Translations under genes and position numbers: made by a program
The notes under the pieces: generated by a model
What the model was told of the DNA's origin: nothing
The model's database searches: none
Seen by the model: only the letters and a program-made list of their open reading frames with translations
Assembly (NCBI RefSeq): GCF_003286085.1
Contig: NW_020825312.1
Coordinates: 868,001 to 932,000 of the forward strand
Source: Drosophila persimilis
Lineage: Eukaryota; Arthropoda; Insecta; Diptera; Drosophilidae
DNA length: 64,000 nucleotides
Reading direction: 5' to 3'
Shown: one piece after another, positions 48,864 to 59,236 of the stretch
Layout of the letters: each line of letters opens with the position of its first letter
Position numbering within the stretch: the first letter of the stretch is position 1

Positions 48864-49460
48864 ATGACGAGTATTGCCGGCGGTCACGGGGAGCCAAACC
48901 CCAACAGCTCCTGGTTGAGTGCACGTGGCTTTTGGCTAGCGTACTTCCTTGGTTTATTGTCGATTCACTTGATACTCTTATCTGTGCCCTTTGTCAGTAT
49001 TTCTTGGGCCTGGACAGCGACTAACCTGATACACAATGCGGTAAGACAATATATCCTCCGATATATTGGTTATTTGGTTATTTTCTTAGCGTTCATTGTT
49101 TGCGCAGGCCCACTTGTACTTCTTGCACATCATTAAGGGAGCTCCTTGGCTGAGCATTGAGAACGACCCGAGCCGCCGCTGGACACATTGGGAGCAGATT
49201 GACGACGGCATCCAGATGACTACCACCCGAAAGTTTTTAACAGCCGTCCCTATTGTGCTGTATGTGCACCCGTTTCTTAATGAAATACAGTTTGGTATAT
49301 TTAATCTGGCATTTCTGCTTCCAGTTTCCTGCTCACCTGTCTGTACACCCGCAATAGTACCGAGCACTTTATAGCCAACTTTGTGTCCCTGGTTGTCGTC
49401 ACGCTTCCCAAGCTGCCACAGTTCCATGGCGTGCGTTTGTTCAACATAAACAAGTACTAG
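48864..49460 (+). CDS. ORMDL: ORMDL sphingolipid biosynthesis regulator
   Basis: ORMDL proteins are small ER membrane proteins that bind and restrain serine palmitoyltransferase, the first enzyme of sphingolipid synthesis. Three exons, 48864-49040, 49108-49259 and 49325-49460, join in frame to 154 aa, the usual length. Hallmarks seen are the N-terminal EPNPNSSWLSARGFWLAYFL, then WTATNLIHNAAHLYFLHIIK, HWEQIDDGIQMTTTRKFLTA and the C-terminal PKLPQFHGVRLFNINKY. Hydrophobic segments at about residues 22-45, 45-60, 95-115 and 118-138 fit the family's four membrane passes. Introns are 67 and 65 bp with GT-AG ends. It is divergent from MED1, with the AsnRS block between them. Function is by family. 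Confidence 0.95.
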
Positions 49461-50119
49461 GAGCCAGGTGCTCAAAGCGCATTTATTTAGTTCTTACAAA
49501 GTGTACATACAAATATTCGTATATCCCTAAAGTTATACATACATATTTATGCTCTGACGACTTCGCTCTTGACCCAATCCTTATGTATGTATGTATAGAA
49601 TGGAGGAGCGGGCAGAATTTTCAGAAAATTCTATATTAAAACTAGACATTAAATTGGATTGTAAATCTAAATTTAAACAAGAACTGCTTTATTTAACTTA
49701 ATTGTAGAATTGCTTGTGGAATGCAAATTCTTGGATGATGTTTGGGTTCCGTCGAGGATTCCCATTCCATTCTTGCTGAATTCGGGGTCGTTGACGCAAC
49801 CAGAGCATTTAGGAAGCTGATGCTTTCGCACGAAGCCGTTCATTAAATTTAAAACAAATGGCGCGCATAATTATAGCGTATTACACTGCCGCGCTCTTGC
49901 TCAATGCTCTCCTCCTAAGTATCAAGATGTGTTTTTATGGCCAAAGAGTCCACAAAAATATCGTATCAAATGATAAATTTGGTTTCAAGTAATTTTTATG
50001 TATGCTTTTAAAATTATTTTTAGATCAGCTGTTTTTATGCGTGTTGGATAACACAAAAATAAGTCGAAAAGAAGGTAACTTTTTCCAACACTAGGCCCAA
50101 TTACAATTTGTTCATCAAA
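49461..50119. other. Intergenic region, ORMDL to fibrinogen-domain gene
   Basis: AT-rich. It contains the ORMDL 3' flank with TATG-type repeats near 49584-49596. No core promoter motif I recognise precedes the next gene. Confidence 0.5.
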
Positions 50120-51605
50120 ATGAGTGAAATGACGTTAAACAATTTATCCCAGGAAGGATCTGCGCCTGAGAACAGCTCGATAATGTTCGGTAATGTAAGC
50201 ACATACATATGTATGCCAAATGAAGTCTTTTTTGTACATTGTACATTCATTAAATATATATTGTATATAAAACATGCACACATTTTAGCTAAGCAGTGAC
50301 TCAGAAGATGACGTGGATGAAGTAAAAGACCACCAACTATTGTTGAAGCTTCTGAGAACTTTTCAGGCTAAAAGCAAAAGTAATGCTACGACTATCAAGG
50401 ATCTGGGAGGAAAATTATTCGAAGCTGAATCACAGCTATTGATTCATAAGGAAAAGGCACAATTCTTTGATGAGAAGTGCAGGGACAAAGGTGATCTGAT
50501 AGCGACGTTGAAAGCGTCAATACAAATAAACAATGAAATGACTACGAGAAACGCTGCTGCGCACGATATGAACATAAAATTAATGCAAAATCGAATTACT
50601 GAGCTTCAAAATGCTCTTGACACCCAAGCTAAAGATGATCAACCAAATTCTGGAACTATCCATGACACACAATTGGAGAAGTTCCAAGAACAGATTGCCG
50701 ATTATAAACGCATCATTGAGTTAAACGAGTCTACAATATGCCAACTGAAAGAAAAAGTGACTGCATTAGAGACCAATGTCAAGCTAGATGCAACCATTAT
50801 CGAAAACAAGAATCAGGAACTCGCCCAAGTAACTAACAGTATAAGTACGGCCGAGTCTACAATATTAAAACTGAAAAAGGAAGTGACTGCGTTAGAGACC
50901 ACAGCCCAGTTAGCTGAAATCAACATCAAACAGAAGGATGAGTAATCCGAGAATATATCCTCGTGTAGAGGGTACAAAATTACAAATCTAGTGTCCACTA
51001 AATTAATTGAAATTACTGGCTTCGCACCCTTTGCCGCCCCATTTAAGGATATTCCATGTATAAATGGCAATGGCTGGATGGTCGTGCAAAGACGTTTCGA
51101 TGGAAGTGTGAATTTTTCTGAGGGCTCGTATATTGATGGTTTTGGTTCTTTAGCTGGAGAGTTTTGGCTTGGCTTGGAGAAATTGTATATATTAACAAAT
51201 ATTACTCCTCATATGCTGCACATTCAACTCGTTGATTTCGATGATAATACATGGTACGCAGAATATGACCACTTCGTTGTTGGCAACAAAATATGTGGCT
51301 ACAACTTAGGTAACCTCGGGTACTACTCAGGAGACGCTGGTGATGCACTGCGAAATCATTTGTATAAAGGTTTCAATAAGTGGTGGATGTATAACAAAGA
51401 AGTTCAAGACGGGTGGTAAGCAATTTGGCTGCATATCCTGTACTGGTACTTATATTTACTGATAATTTACTGTATTTTCAGTAATTTGAATGGAAAATTT
51501 TATGCATCGACGAGTCGGAATCGGAATACCAAGGATGGCATTTATTGGGGTACAAGAGGAAACCTCAAATCTTGTACAATGTTGCTAAAATCTATATTTA
51601 TTTAA
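50120..51605 (+). pseudogene. Fibrinogen-related (FReD) gene, probably decaying
   Basis: Three putative exons: 50120-50194, 50289-51415 and 51482-51605. Exon 1 gives MSEMTLNNLSQEGSAPENSS, with no signal peptide although family members are normally secreted. Exon 2 begins with an acidic stretch (SSDSEDDVDEV), then about 200 residues of heptad-like coiled coil, then the fibrinogen C-terminal domain (GNGWMVVQRRFDGSVNFSEG, WLGLEKLYIL). Exon 3 ends NLNGKFYASTSRN and DGIYWGTRGNLKS, typical of the domain's end. A TAA at 50943-50945 lies in frame between coiled coil and domain. The usual DRDND calcium loop and its second Cys-containing stretch are missing between HLYKGF and CNLNGKF. AATAAA is at 51669-51674. 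It may be a pseudogene, or the coiled-coil part alone (from 50120) may be made. Confidence 0.7.
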
Positions 51606-52137
51606 GGGACATTGTACATATAACAGTCAATCTAAGAGCTTATAAAAATTTTTTTTATACAATCTTTAAATAAATAGCTCATGAATATTTTGGAATCTAT
51701 TAACATTGGAAGGGGATCACAAAGGTGGGCCAGCAGCTCCGATTATAAATATGTATGTAAACTTTGAACGACAAACCCAGCCGCGCCCCCAAGGAAATAG
51801 ATTGTCTGTGCATGTGTGAACTACAGATACACATCACATCCATTACGTTGAGGCATCGGCCACAGGCAGCAATAAAAAGCGTTGGCACTGCAATCACAAT
51901 CAGTTTTGTTGGCGTCGTCCGAGAACGTTGTTGGCGTAGTCTGCGTCTGGTGCCCTATTTGACTTTGCGGAAGGTGTTCGCGACCTCAACGACTTTGGAG
52001 ACGAGAACGACATAATCAGTAGGCAAGGTGTGTCAAAGCGGATCAACGTCGACCTGGCAGCAAATGTAAATTGTTTGTGAAAGGGAAATCAACCCTATAA
52101 GATATTCCAGCTGAGAAGACCCGATCACATATCCACA
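51606..52137. other. Intergenic region before mutarotase A
   Basis: The first part is the 3' flank of the fibrinogen-domain gene. The last 150 bp or so are presumably 5' UTR and promoter of mutarotase A. No named motif recognised. Confidence 0.45.
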
Positions 52138-53268
52138 ATGCCGATCACACTGGAGGAGGAGATCTTTGGCCTGGCCGTTAATCCCTTCACAAAGGCACCC
52201 GAGATGGTGCGCCGCTACACGCTGACCAACTCGAACCGGATGTCCATTTCGGTGATTCAACTGGGCGCCATCATCCAGAGCGTACGAATGCCGGATGCCT
52301 ATGAGAAGGTCGATGACATCTGCTTGGGATTCGATGACATTGCGAGCTACGTGGCTACCAAAGGGGCCTACATTGGCGGGACCCTCGGACGGGTCGCTAA
52401 CCGAGTGGCGAACGGCGAATACGTGGTGGGTGAGACAAAGGTCGAGCTGACCAAGAACTTCCAGAACAAGTACCAGCTGCACGGCGGCCTTGTGGGCTTC
52501 GACAGCGTCATATGGGAGGTGGTGCAGAAGACGGAGGACGGCATTGTCTTTCGCCATGTCTCGGCGCATGGCCACGAGGGCTACCCGGGCACACTGACTT
52601 GCCTCATTACCTACTGGCTGGACAACCAGAATCGCATTGGCGTGCAATTCGAGGCCACCACCGACAGAAAAACCGTTGTTAATATCTCCAATCATGCGTA
52701 CTTCAACCTGGCCGGCCACAGCGCTGGGCCCAAGGGTCTGGCCGAGCATACTGTGGAGATAGCTGCCAGCAAGATTGTGGAGACGGATGATCAACAGATA
52801 CCAACCGGCCAGTTAGTCGACGTCGATGATACGGTCTTCGATCTGCGGCTGCCCGTCCTGCTGGGCGACCGCCTCATGCAGTTCGGCGGGAGTCTGATCG
52901 ATGGCTACGATAACTGCTTTGTGGTCAATGGCGGCAGTACGCAGCCGGGCCTGAGTATGATCGCCAAGCTTGTTCATCCTCCCAGTTGTCGGGTCATGGA
53001 GGTATGGACAAATCAACCAGGGCTGCAGTTCTACACGGCCAACAATCTGCCCAACGAAAAGAGCGGCGAGTTCCCTATGATTGGCAAGGACTGCACTCAC
53101 TACGTCAAACACGGCTCCTTTTGCGTGGAAACCGAAAAGTTTCCCGACTCCATGAACCATCCCGAATTCCCTTCGATTTTTCTGGAGCCCGGCGAAAAAT
53201 ACCAGCATGAGGTCATGTACTGGTTCAAGGTGGAGGAGTCCTGGAAGTGCTGTTGTAACAACAAGTGA
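52138..53268 (+). CDS. Galactose mutarotase (aldose 1-epimerase) A
   Basis: Interconverts alpha and beta anomers of galactose and related sugars, feeding the Leloir pathway in the cytosol. It is a single exon of 376 aa, close to the family's usual 340-380. Motifs seen are the substrate-binding GGTLGRVANRVANGEY, YQLHGGLVGFDSVIWEV, the NISNHAYFNLAGH stretch with the conserved catalytic His, TNQPGLQFYTANN, and the catalytic Glu in GSFCVETEKFPDSMNHPEFP. The C-terminus has an odd Cys-rich tail (WKCCCNNK). AATAAA is at 53285-53290. It is paralogous to the gene at 56814, in the same orientation. From memory the pair corresponds to D. melanogaster CG32444/CG32445, but I cannot say which is which. Confidence 0.95.
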   Translation: MPITLEEEIFGLAVNPFTKAPEMVRRYTLTNSNRMSISVIQLGAIIQSVRMPDAYEKVDDICLGFDDIASYVATKGAYIGGTLGRVANRVANGEYVVGETKVELTKNFQNKYQLHGGLVGFDSVIWEVVQKTEDGIVFRHVSAHGHEGYPGTLTCLITYWLDNQNRIGVQFEATTDRKTVVNISNHAYFNLAGHSAGPKGLAEHTVEIAASKIVETDDQQIPTGQLVDVDDTVFDLRLPVLLGDRLMQFGGSLIDGYDNCFVVNGGSTQPGLSMIAKLVHPPSCRVMEVWTNQPGLQFYTANNLPNEKSGEFPMIGKDCTHYVKHGSFCVETEKFPDSMNHPEFPSIFLEPGEKYQHEVMYWFKVEESWKCCCNNK

Positions 53269-53656
53269 AAGCTACTAGATATCAAATAAAGCTGGATATT
53301 TTAAAGGCGATGCTCGAGTATTGTTGTAGTCGTTTTTTTCAGGTTTGGGGTCAGCACATCACCTTTGCATTCTGGTGGCAATTGTTTTGCGTCTTCATGA
53401 TCAGCATGAATGGGGAGTCATGTCTGTCTGTTTGTCTGTTTTTCTGTCCGGCTGCCTGCCAACTAGTCTATCAGTTAAACCGAACAAAATATACATAAAC
53501 GGGGGGGAGTCACAAGGTTGCGTCACTTAAATCTATCTAGAAGCTGAACGCGTCAAAATCGCAGAATGCGCTTTTGAACTTATTTAAAGTTACATATATT
53601 CAAAGAAAATATACAGAACGAGGGGGAACGTGCTGCTGCGGCCGCAACTCTACATT

Positions 53657-54175
53657 TATACCCGATACTTAGTCAGGCTCTCCTCCGCTAGACGGCGCTA
53701 ACATTGAACGACAAAGAGTGTGTGCGGGAGAGACTGAACGTGTCGGGCGCTGCGTAGCCATAAGAATGATCCGATCTGATCCAGATGTGCAATCTTGTAG
53801 ATATGGTCATTATCTATGATGGTGCGTGTTTAATTTTTTTGCATCTTCAAAATTGTGGGTGCAACAGATTTTTGTCTTTTGTGGGGTCGGAAATAAACTT
53901 GATTCAATGGGATATCACAGGAGCCTGGATACGAAATTTCGCTTTTTTGCTTCAGCTCTTATGGACTGTGAGAACTAGGCGTCAAACGAGACGGACGGAC
54001 CGCGAACGGACGAAGGGACAGACATGGCTCTATCGACTCAGCATGGCTCTATGCTGATATAGAAAATATATATCATTTATGGGGTCGGAAACGCTTCCTT
54101 CTGGGCGCTACAGTCATCCATTTTCAACACAAATCTAATATACCCCAATACTCTTTTTGAGTACCGGCTATAAAA
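53657..54175 (+). mobile_element. DINE-1/INE-1-like element
   Basis: About 520 bp. It begins TATACCCGATACTTAGTCAG and holds the family core TTTATGGGGTCGGAAACGCT plus TCCTTCTGGGCGCTACAG near 54076-54113. It ends ATACTCTTTTTGAGTACCGG with a TATAAAA word. The ends are complementary in their TATACCC/GGGTATA-like words. No coding capacity is visible. It sits between mutarotase A and fumarase, clear of both coding regions. Confidence 0.8.
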
Positions 54176-54577
54176 ATATGAATAGGGCATAAAAGTCTCT
54201 CACTCCAACTTGAAGCTGAACAAAAAAGTCAAATATGTTTCCAGTACGTTAGCTTAGTGCAAGGCAAAATTTAAAACATGCTTTTATTTAAGACAAATGA
54301 GATACCACTGAGAGTAGTAAAAAAGTGATGAGTAAAAAAGGCATCAAACTAACGTAATAATTTGTTCTACAACATGTTTTCTATAACACAAAAATATTTA
54401 GGTTAAATAGGAGGCTATGGCATATAAATTCGAATTTTAAATTGAACAAAAGATGCGCTGTAAAATCTGCTAGTAGCATTTGCTTAATGTGTTCATGTCG
54501 TAGTCTGTGATATACATTTGGACTTAGTTTATATTTTACTAACCGATTCGGACCAGAGAAAGAGAAAGGTAGGAATT

Positions 54578-56123
54578 ATGGCCAACGAGTGTAAAACGAC
54601 ACGCGTAGAAAGCGACACTCTTGGGTCTATGCAAGTACCTGAGGATCGTTATTATGGCGCACAGACCATGCGCTGTTTGTTAAATTTCCGTATTGGTGGG
54701 ACAGAGGAGCGTATGCCGGTAAGTGTTTGGGCTGATCCTGATCAACTGTGAGCGCTTCCTGAATGATCTTTCTACGATTGTGCAGAAGGACCTTGTCCAG
54801 GCCATGGGGATACTGAAGAAGGCCGCTGCAGAGGTCAACCAGGAGTACGGACTGGACTCGAAGATTAGCGCGGCCATATCAAGTGCAGCGGATGAGGTAA
54901 TTTCGGGAAAGCTCTACGACGAGGGGCACTTTCCCCTGCCGATCTGGCAGACGGGTTCTGGTACTCAAACGAATATGAATACAAACGAGGTGATCGGCAA
55001 TCGGGCCATTGAAATTCTGGGCGGCACTGTGGGCTCTAAAGATCCGGTGCATCCGAACGACCACGTTAACAAGTCGCAGAGCTCGAACGACACCTTCCCG
55101 TCGGCCATACACATTGCCGTGGCTACGGCACTGGTCACGCAGCTGAAGCCCGCGCTGACCAAGCTGCGCGATTCCCTGAACAACAAGGCCACCGAGTGGA
55201 GGGACATTATCAAGATCGGCCGCACCCACACCCAGGACGCAGTGCCCATCACTCTGGGTCAGGAGTTCAGTGGCTACACCCAACAGCTGACCAACGGCCT
55301 ACAGCGCCTTGACGCGGTGATGCCCCGAGTCTATCAGTTGGCCCTAGGCGGGACTGCCGTCGGCACTGGGCTGAACACGCGCAGGGGATTCGCAGAGAAC
55401 TGCGTCAAGGTGATCGCGAAGCTCACCTCGCTGCCTTTTGTGGTGGCCCCCAACTTTTTCGAGGCCCTGGCCTCGCGAGATGCCATGGTCGAGGTGCACG
55501 GGGCCCTCAACACTGTGGCCACCAGCCTCATGAAAATCGCCAATGACATTCGCTTCTTGGGATCGGGTCCCCGCTGCGGACTGGGGGAGCTGTTGCTCCC
55601 TGAGAACGAGCCGGGCAGCTCGATAATGCCGGGAAAGGTTAATCCCACACAGTGCGAGGCCATGACTATGATTTGTGCCCAGGTGATGGGCAACCATTTT
55701 GCCGTCACTACAGGCGGTGCCAGCGGCCACTTCGAGCTGAATGTGTTCAAGCCGCTGATTGCTTCCAACGTGCTGCGATCCATCAAACTTCTGAGTATGT
55801 CTCTATCCCCATCACAGCCAAAACTGGAGTACAATAGACTCTCCACTTTCTTCCACTCTTTAGCCGATGGCTGCACTAGCTTCTGTATCAACTGCGTGCA
55901 GGGAATCAAGCCCAATAAAGAGAAGATAGCCAAGATAATGAAGGAGTCCTTGATGCTGGTCACTGCCCTCAATCCTCACATTGGCTACGACAAGTCGGCC
56001 CTGATAGCCAAGACAGCGCACATTAATGGGACCACTCTGAAGCAGGAAGCCCTCAATGCGGGCATCTCTGAAAAGGACTTCGACGAGTGGGTGCGCCCAG
56101 AAAAGATGCTGGGTCCCAGCTAG
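54578..56123 (+). CDS. Fumarate hydratase, class II
   Basis: Hydrates fumarate to L-malate in the TCA cycle or cytosol. Three exons, 54578-54718, 54786-55794 and 55864-56123, give 469 aa. The start [20 protein letters not shown] leads into the conserved [12 protein letters not shown]. Active-site signatures seen are [33 protein letters not shown] (catalytic His) and the mobile loop [15 protein letters not shown]. The end is [12 protein letters not shown]-like ([13 protein letters not shown]). No mitochondrial targeting peptide is apparent, so this looks cytosolic unless an upstream exon exists. The second intron (55795-55863) is 69 bp with no stop, so the frame reads through it. I call it an intron because the family lacks that insert and its ends are GTATGT...TTTAG. 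AATAAA is at 56169-56174. Flies have several fumarase paralogs, so I give no symbol. Confidence 0.93.
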
Positions 56124-56813
56124 GCATTGTGATCCCTTGCCCAATATTCTTCTTGTTTCCCATTTGTTAATAAAGTTTATTTCAGATCTATCAGAGCACG
56201 CGGTGCCTATTTATATTTTGCATTCCTTTGGAACACCGAGAACGAAGTATCTACTGAGTATTCCTATTACTCAAAAAGCTTAGTCACTTGGGATTTGAGA
56301 GTTCAGAGTAGTTCAGTTTTTGCTGATTAATTTGGTTGATTACATAATCTATCAGCGACAACTGCGGTGGTTTATTAAATCCCCAATCAAATAACAAAAC
56401 GATTAGGCCCTGTAATCTCGCTAAACACTAAGTCTTCGCTTGTATATGTTAATTCTTATTTAGTTAAGACTACCCAGACTTGAATGGCGTATCGTATTTC
56501 CAAATGGGCAGGCTAAGATAAACTGTCATATGATAGGACACTATATGAAGTTTGTTTCCATGTTAACTAGTCTCTCAGTCTCTAGCCTCAGAAATATTAA
56601 TGGTTGATGGATTTCTGTTTGGGTGTGAGACTAACAAAAAGTCTCTAACAAAAAATATCACTAAGTTAGTCTTGACCTTTCTGGCATTTTTCAGCCTTTG
56701 CATTGCTTTCCAAATTCTCAGTTTCTCACCAGAGTCGTATCCAAATTTTGGTTTCCCCGCATTTTTGGTTTAGTAAAAATTTGGAGTTTTGGTAAATCTA
56801 CGTAGCTGGCAGG
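56124..56813. other. Intergenic region, fumarase to mutarotase B
   Basis: Fumarase 3' end and mutarotase B upstream region. AT-rich, with repeated GTCTCT and CTAACAAAAA words near 56570-56660. No motif named. Confidence 0.45.
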
Positions 56814-57917
56814 ATGGTGCGCGTGATCGAGGATATGTTCGGCATCGCTGTCAATCCCATGACTCAAAAGACGGATCAGGTGCGTCGCTTCACGCTGAGC
56901 ACAGACCGGGGTATGTGCGTGTCCATTATCACTCTGGGGGCCATCATCCAGAGGATCAATGTGCCGGACGTTGACGGAAAGCTTGAGGATGTTTGCCTGG
57001 GCTACGATGACGTTGCTGGCTACTACCGCAACCAGCCGGCATACTTTGGGGCCACCATTGGAAGGGTGGCGAATCGAGTCGCCCGGGGCCGCTTCAAGCT
57101 GTGCGGCAAGGAAGTGAGTGTGAGCCGCAACTTCAGGGACAAGTATCAGCTCCACGGCGGCTTTGTGGGCTTCGACAGCGTTATCTGGGATGTGGTGGGA
57201 ATACACAAAGATGGCGTTACCTTCCAGCACGTCTCGCCGGACGGCCACGAAGGGTACCCCGGAGAGGTTACCGTCAACATCAACTTTTCGCTGAACGACA
57301 CGGGCTGCTTTGGCATGAGGATCGAGGCGAGGGCCAAAGCCACCACATGCGTTAATATCACCAACCATGCGTACTTCAACCTAGCCGGCCATGGGAGCGG
57401 CAGGGATACCCTCTTGCAGCACATGCTGATGATCAAGGCCCAGAAGATTGTGGACACGGACCTCGAGCAGATTCCCACTGGGAAGCTGATGCGCATCCGC
57501 AACACTCCGTACGACTTCTCCAGCCTTGTCAACCTCGGCAAGCGCATTGGACAGCTGGCCAACTGTCCGATCCACGGCTTTGATAATAACTATTGCGTCG
57601 ACGTGCCGCCCAATCGTGTCCAGCTGGTGGCCCGCGTTGTCCATCCCTGCAGCGGTCGCTTTATGGAAGTGCACACCAACCAGCCAGGGGTACAGTTCTA
57701 TACCGCCAACAACCTTCCTGACGAGGACCGCGGCGGGGCTCCGAACATTGGCAAGGCCGGGGCCCACTATGTGCGGCATGGCTCCTTCTGCCTGGAGACC
57801 CAAAAGTATCCCGATGCCATGAATCACGATGACTTCCCATCGATCGTCCTTAATCCTGGACAGTTGTATGACCATCAGGTGGTCTACAGATTCGGTGCCT
57901 GCCCCAAACGAATTTAG
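56814..57917 (+). CDS. Galactose mutarotase (aldose 1-epimerase) B
   Basis: Same reaction as mutarotase A. Single exon, 367 aa. Key motifs are FGATIGRVANRVARGRFKL, YQLHGGFVGFDSVIWDV, NITNHAYFNLAGHGSGRD (catalytic His), TNQPGVQFYTANN and GSFCLETQKYPDAMNHDDFP (catalytic Glu), all intact. It lacks the Cys-rich tail of copy A and ends GACPKRI. AATAAA is at 57974-57979. The two copies are clearly diverged (for example different residues around the GRVANRVA stretch), so this is an old duplication, unlike AsnRS. A fumarase gene and a DINE-like element now separate them. Confidence 0.95.
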   Translation: MVRVIEDMFGIAVNPMTQKTDQVRRFTLSTDRGMCVSIITLGAIIQRINVPDVDGKLEDVCLGYDDVAGYYRNQPAYFGATIGRVANRVARGRFKLCGKEVSVSRNFRDKYQLHGGFVGFDSVIWDVVGIHKDGVTFQHVSPDGHEGYPGEVTVNINFSLNDTGCFGMRIEARAKATTCVNITNHAYFNLAGHGSGRDTLLQHMLMIKAQKIVDTDLEQIPTGKLMRIRNTPYDFSSLVNLGKRIGQLANCPIHGFDNNYCVDVPPNRVQLVARVVHPCSGRFMEVHTNQPGVQFYTANNLPDEDRGGAPNIGKAGAHYVRHGSFCLETQKYPDAMNHDDFPSIVLNPGQLYDHQVVYRFGACPKRI

Positions 57918-58797
57918 TTATGACGCTACGTTTTTTCTTGATAACAAAACAAAATCTTAAATTTGCACTCAATAATAAAGGATAAAATCATAAAACTTAT
58001 TTAATTTAAGTTTTCTCATATATTTTTTGTGTAAAACTGATATTGAATAGATGCACAGATATGTATGTATATGCATATCTTTTCTGAACAGCACCAAAGA
58101 CTCTGCTCACATACAGCTCGAAATGTTTGTAGATTAATAAATAAACTGGGTATTATCCAACTCTAAATTTAACCCTTAAATTTTTTGAAGAACAATCTAT
58201 TTCATCCACATAATCGTTTGACGTTCGGGTATTCAAAATAACCGCCCACTTGACCATAGAATATCGGTAGAAGAAATATTGGGGTATTGCATGGTATTTT
58301 GAAGAATATTTCTGCCAGCCTGCAGGAAAATGTTTTTGAACCATAGCCATTTTAAAATATAAAACACTATAAAACGCCGATAAGTTCCGCTTATCGCACA
58401 AAAATACCGATATTTTTGTGTGCATCGATAATTATAATCAAAACTCGGTATATCTAATCTAACGGCGTGACACAACAGAAAAATATAGTTGAATAGAATA
58501 CTAGTTCCGTGGATGATTTATTATAATACATCCCATATAAATATCTATACTATTATATTATATCAATAAAAAAATATATATCGATATAATTTGTCAATAT
58601 ATATTTAACATCCCTAATATACACCTAGTAGGTTCAGAAAAGATAGATTCAGATATTTTTTCTTAACATAAAGGGCAGAAATAGGTGTTTGCCACGTCAA
58701 TAAGCGATCGATTCCATCCGCCAAGCTGTTTAATTTACCGCAAGTCTACAACAGGACGACGGAAGACAGTCGTCACAGCAGCAGCAGTAGCAGCAGA
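57918..58797. other. Intergenic region and Atox1 upstream region
   Basis: Around 58225-58445 are GGTATTTT, CCGATATTTT and CATCGATAA words resembling Motif 6 and DRE elements, and a CCGATAAGT...CTTATCG inverted pair. 58490-58620 is very AT-rich. The Atox1 5' UTR includes an AGCAGC run just before the ATG. Confidence 0.5.
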
Positions 58798-59236
58798 ATG
58801 ACCGTACGTATCCATCAGATATTTTCGCAGTGTGTATTGGAATTTTCACCACCACCACCCCCCGTACTTCTTCTATCAGGTACACGAATTCAAGGTGGAA
58901 ATGACCTGCGGCGGGTGTGCCAGTGCCGTGGAGCGCGTTCTGGGCAAATTGGGCGGTAGGTATAAAAAAGGCAGAAATGAAATGGCCTAGTTTTAGGTAT
59001 TAGGCTAATTAATGCCATGTCCCCTTATCAGACAGTGACAGTAAATTCTGCTGTGGGTTCTATTGTGGCAACCAACTAAAGTCTTGTTCGCAATTCTTAT
59101 AGATAAGGTCGAAAAAGTCAACATTAACTTGGAGGAGAGAACGGTTACTGTCACGTCGAATCTATCGTCCGATGAACTGTTGGAACAGCTGCGCAAGACC
59201 GGCAAAAGCAGTTCGTACATCGGTGTGAAGAAATGA
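58798..59236 (+). CDS. Atox1: Copper chaperone Atox1
   Basis: Cytosolic metallochaperone that hands Cu(I) to P1B-type copper ATPases (ATP7) of the secretory pathway. Three exons, 58798-58803, 58880-58955 and 59103-59236, give 71 aa, the family length. The first exon codes only Met-Thr. The heavy-metal-associated domain runs the whole length, with the copper site MTCGGCASAVERVLGKLG (two Cys) at residues about 10-27 and the conserved Lys near KTGKSSSYIG at the end. Introns have GTACGT/TATCAG and GTAGGT/TTATAG ends. AATAAA is at 59500-59505. Confidence 0.95.
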
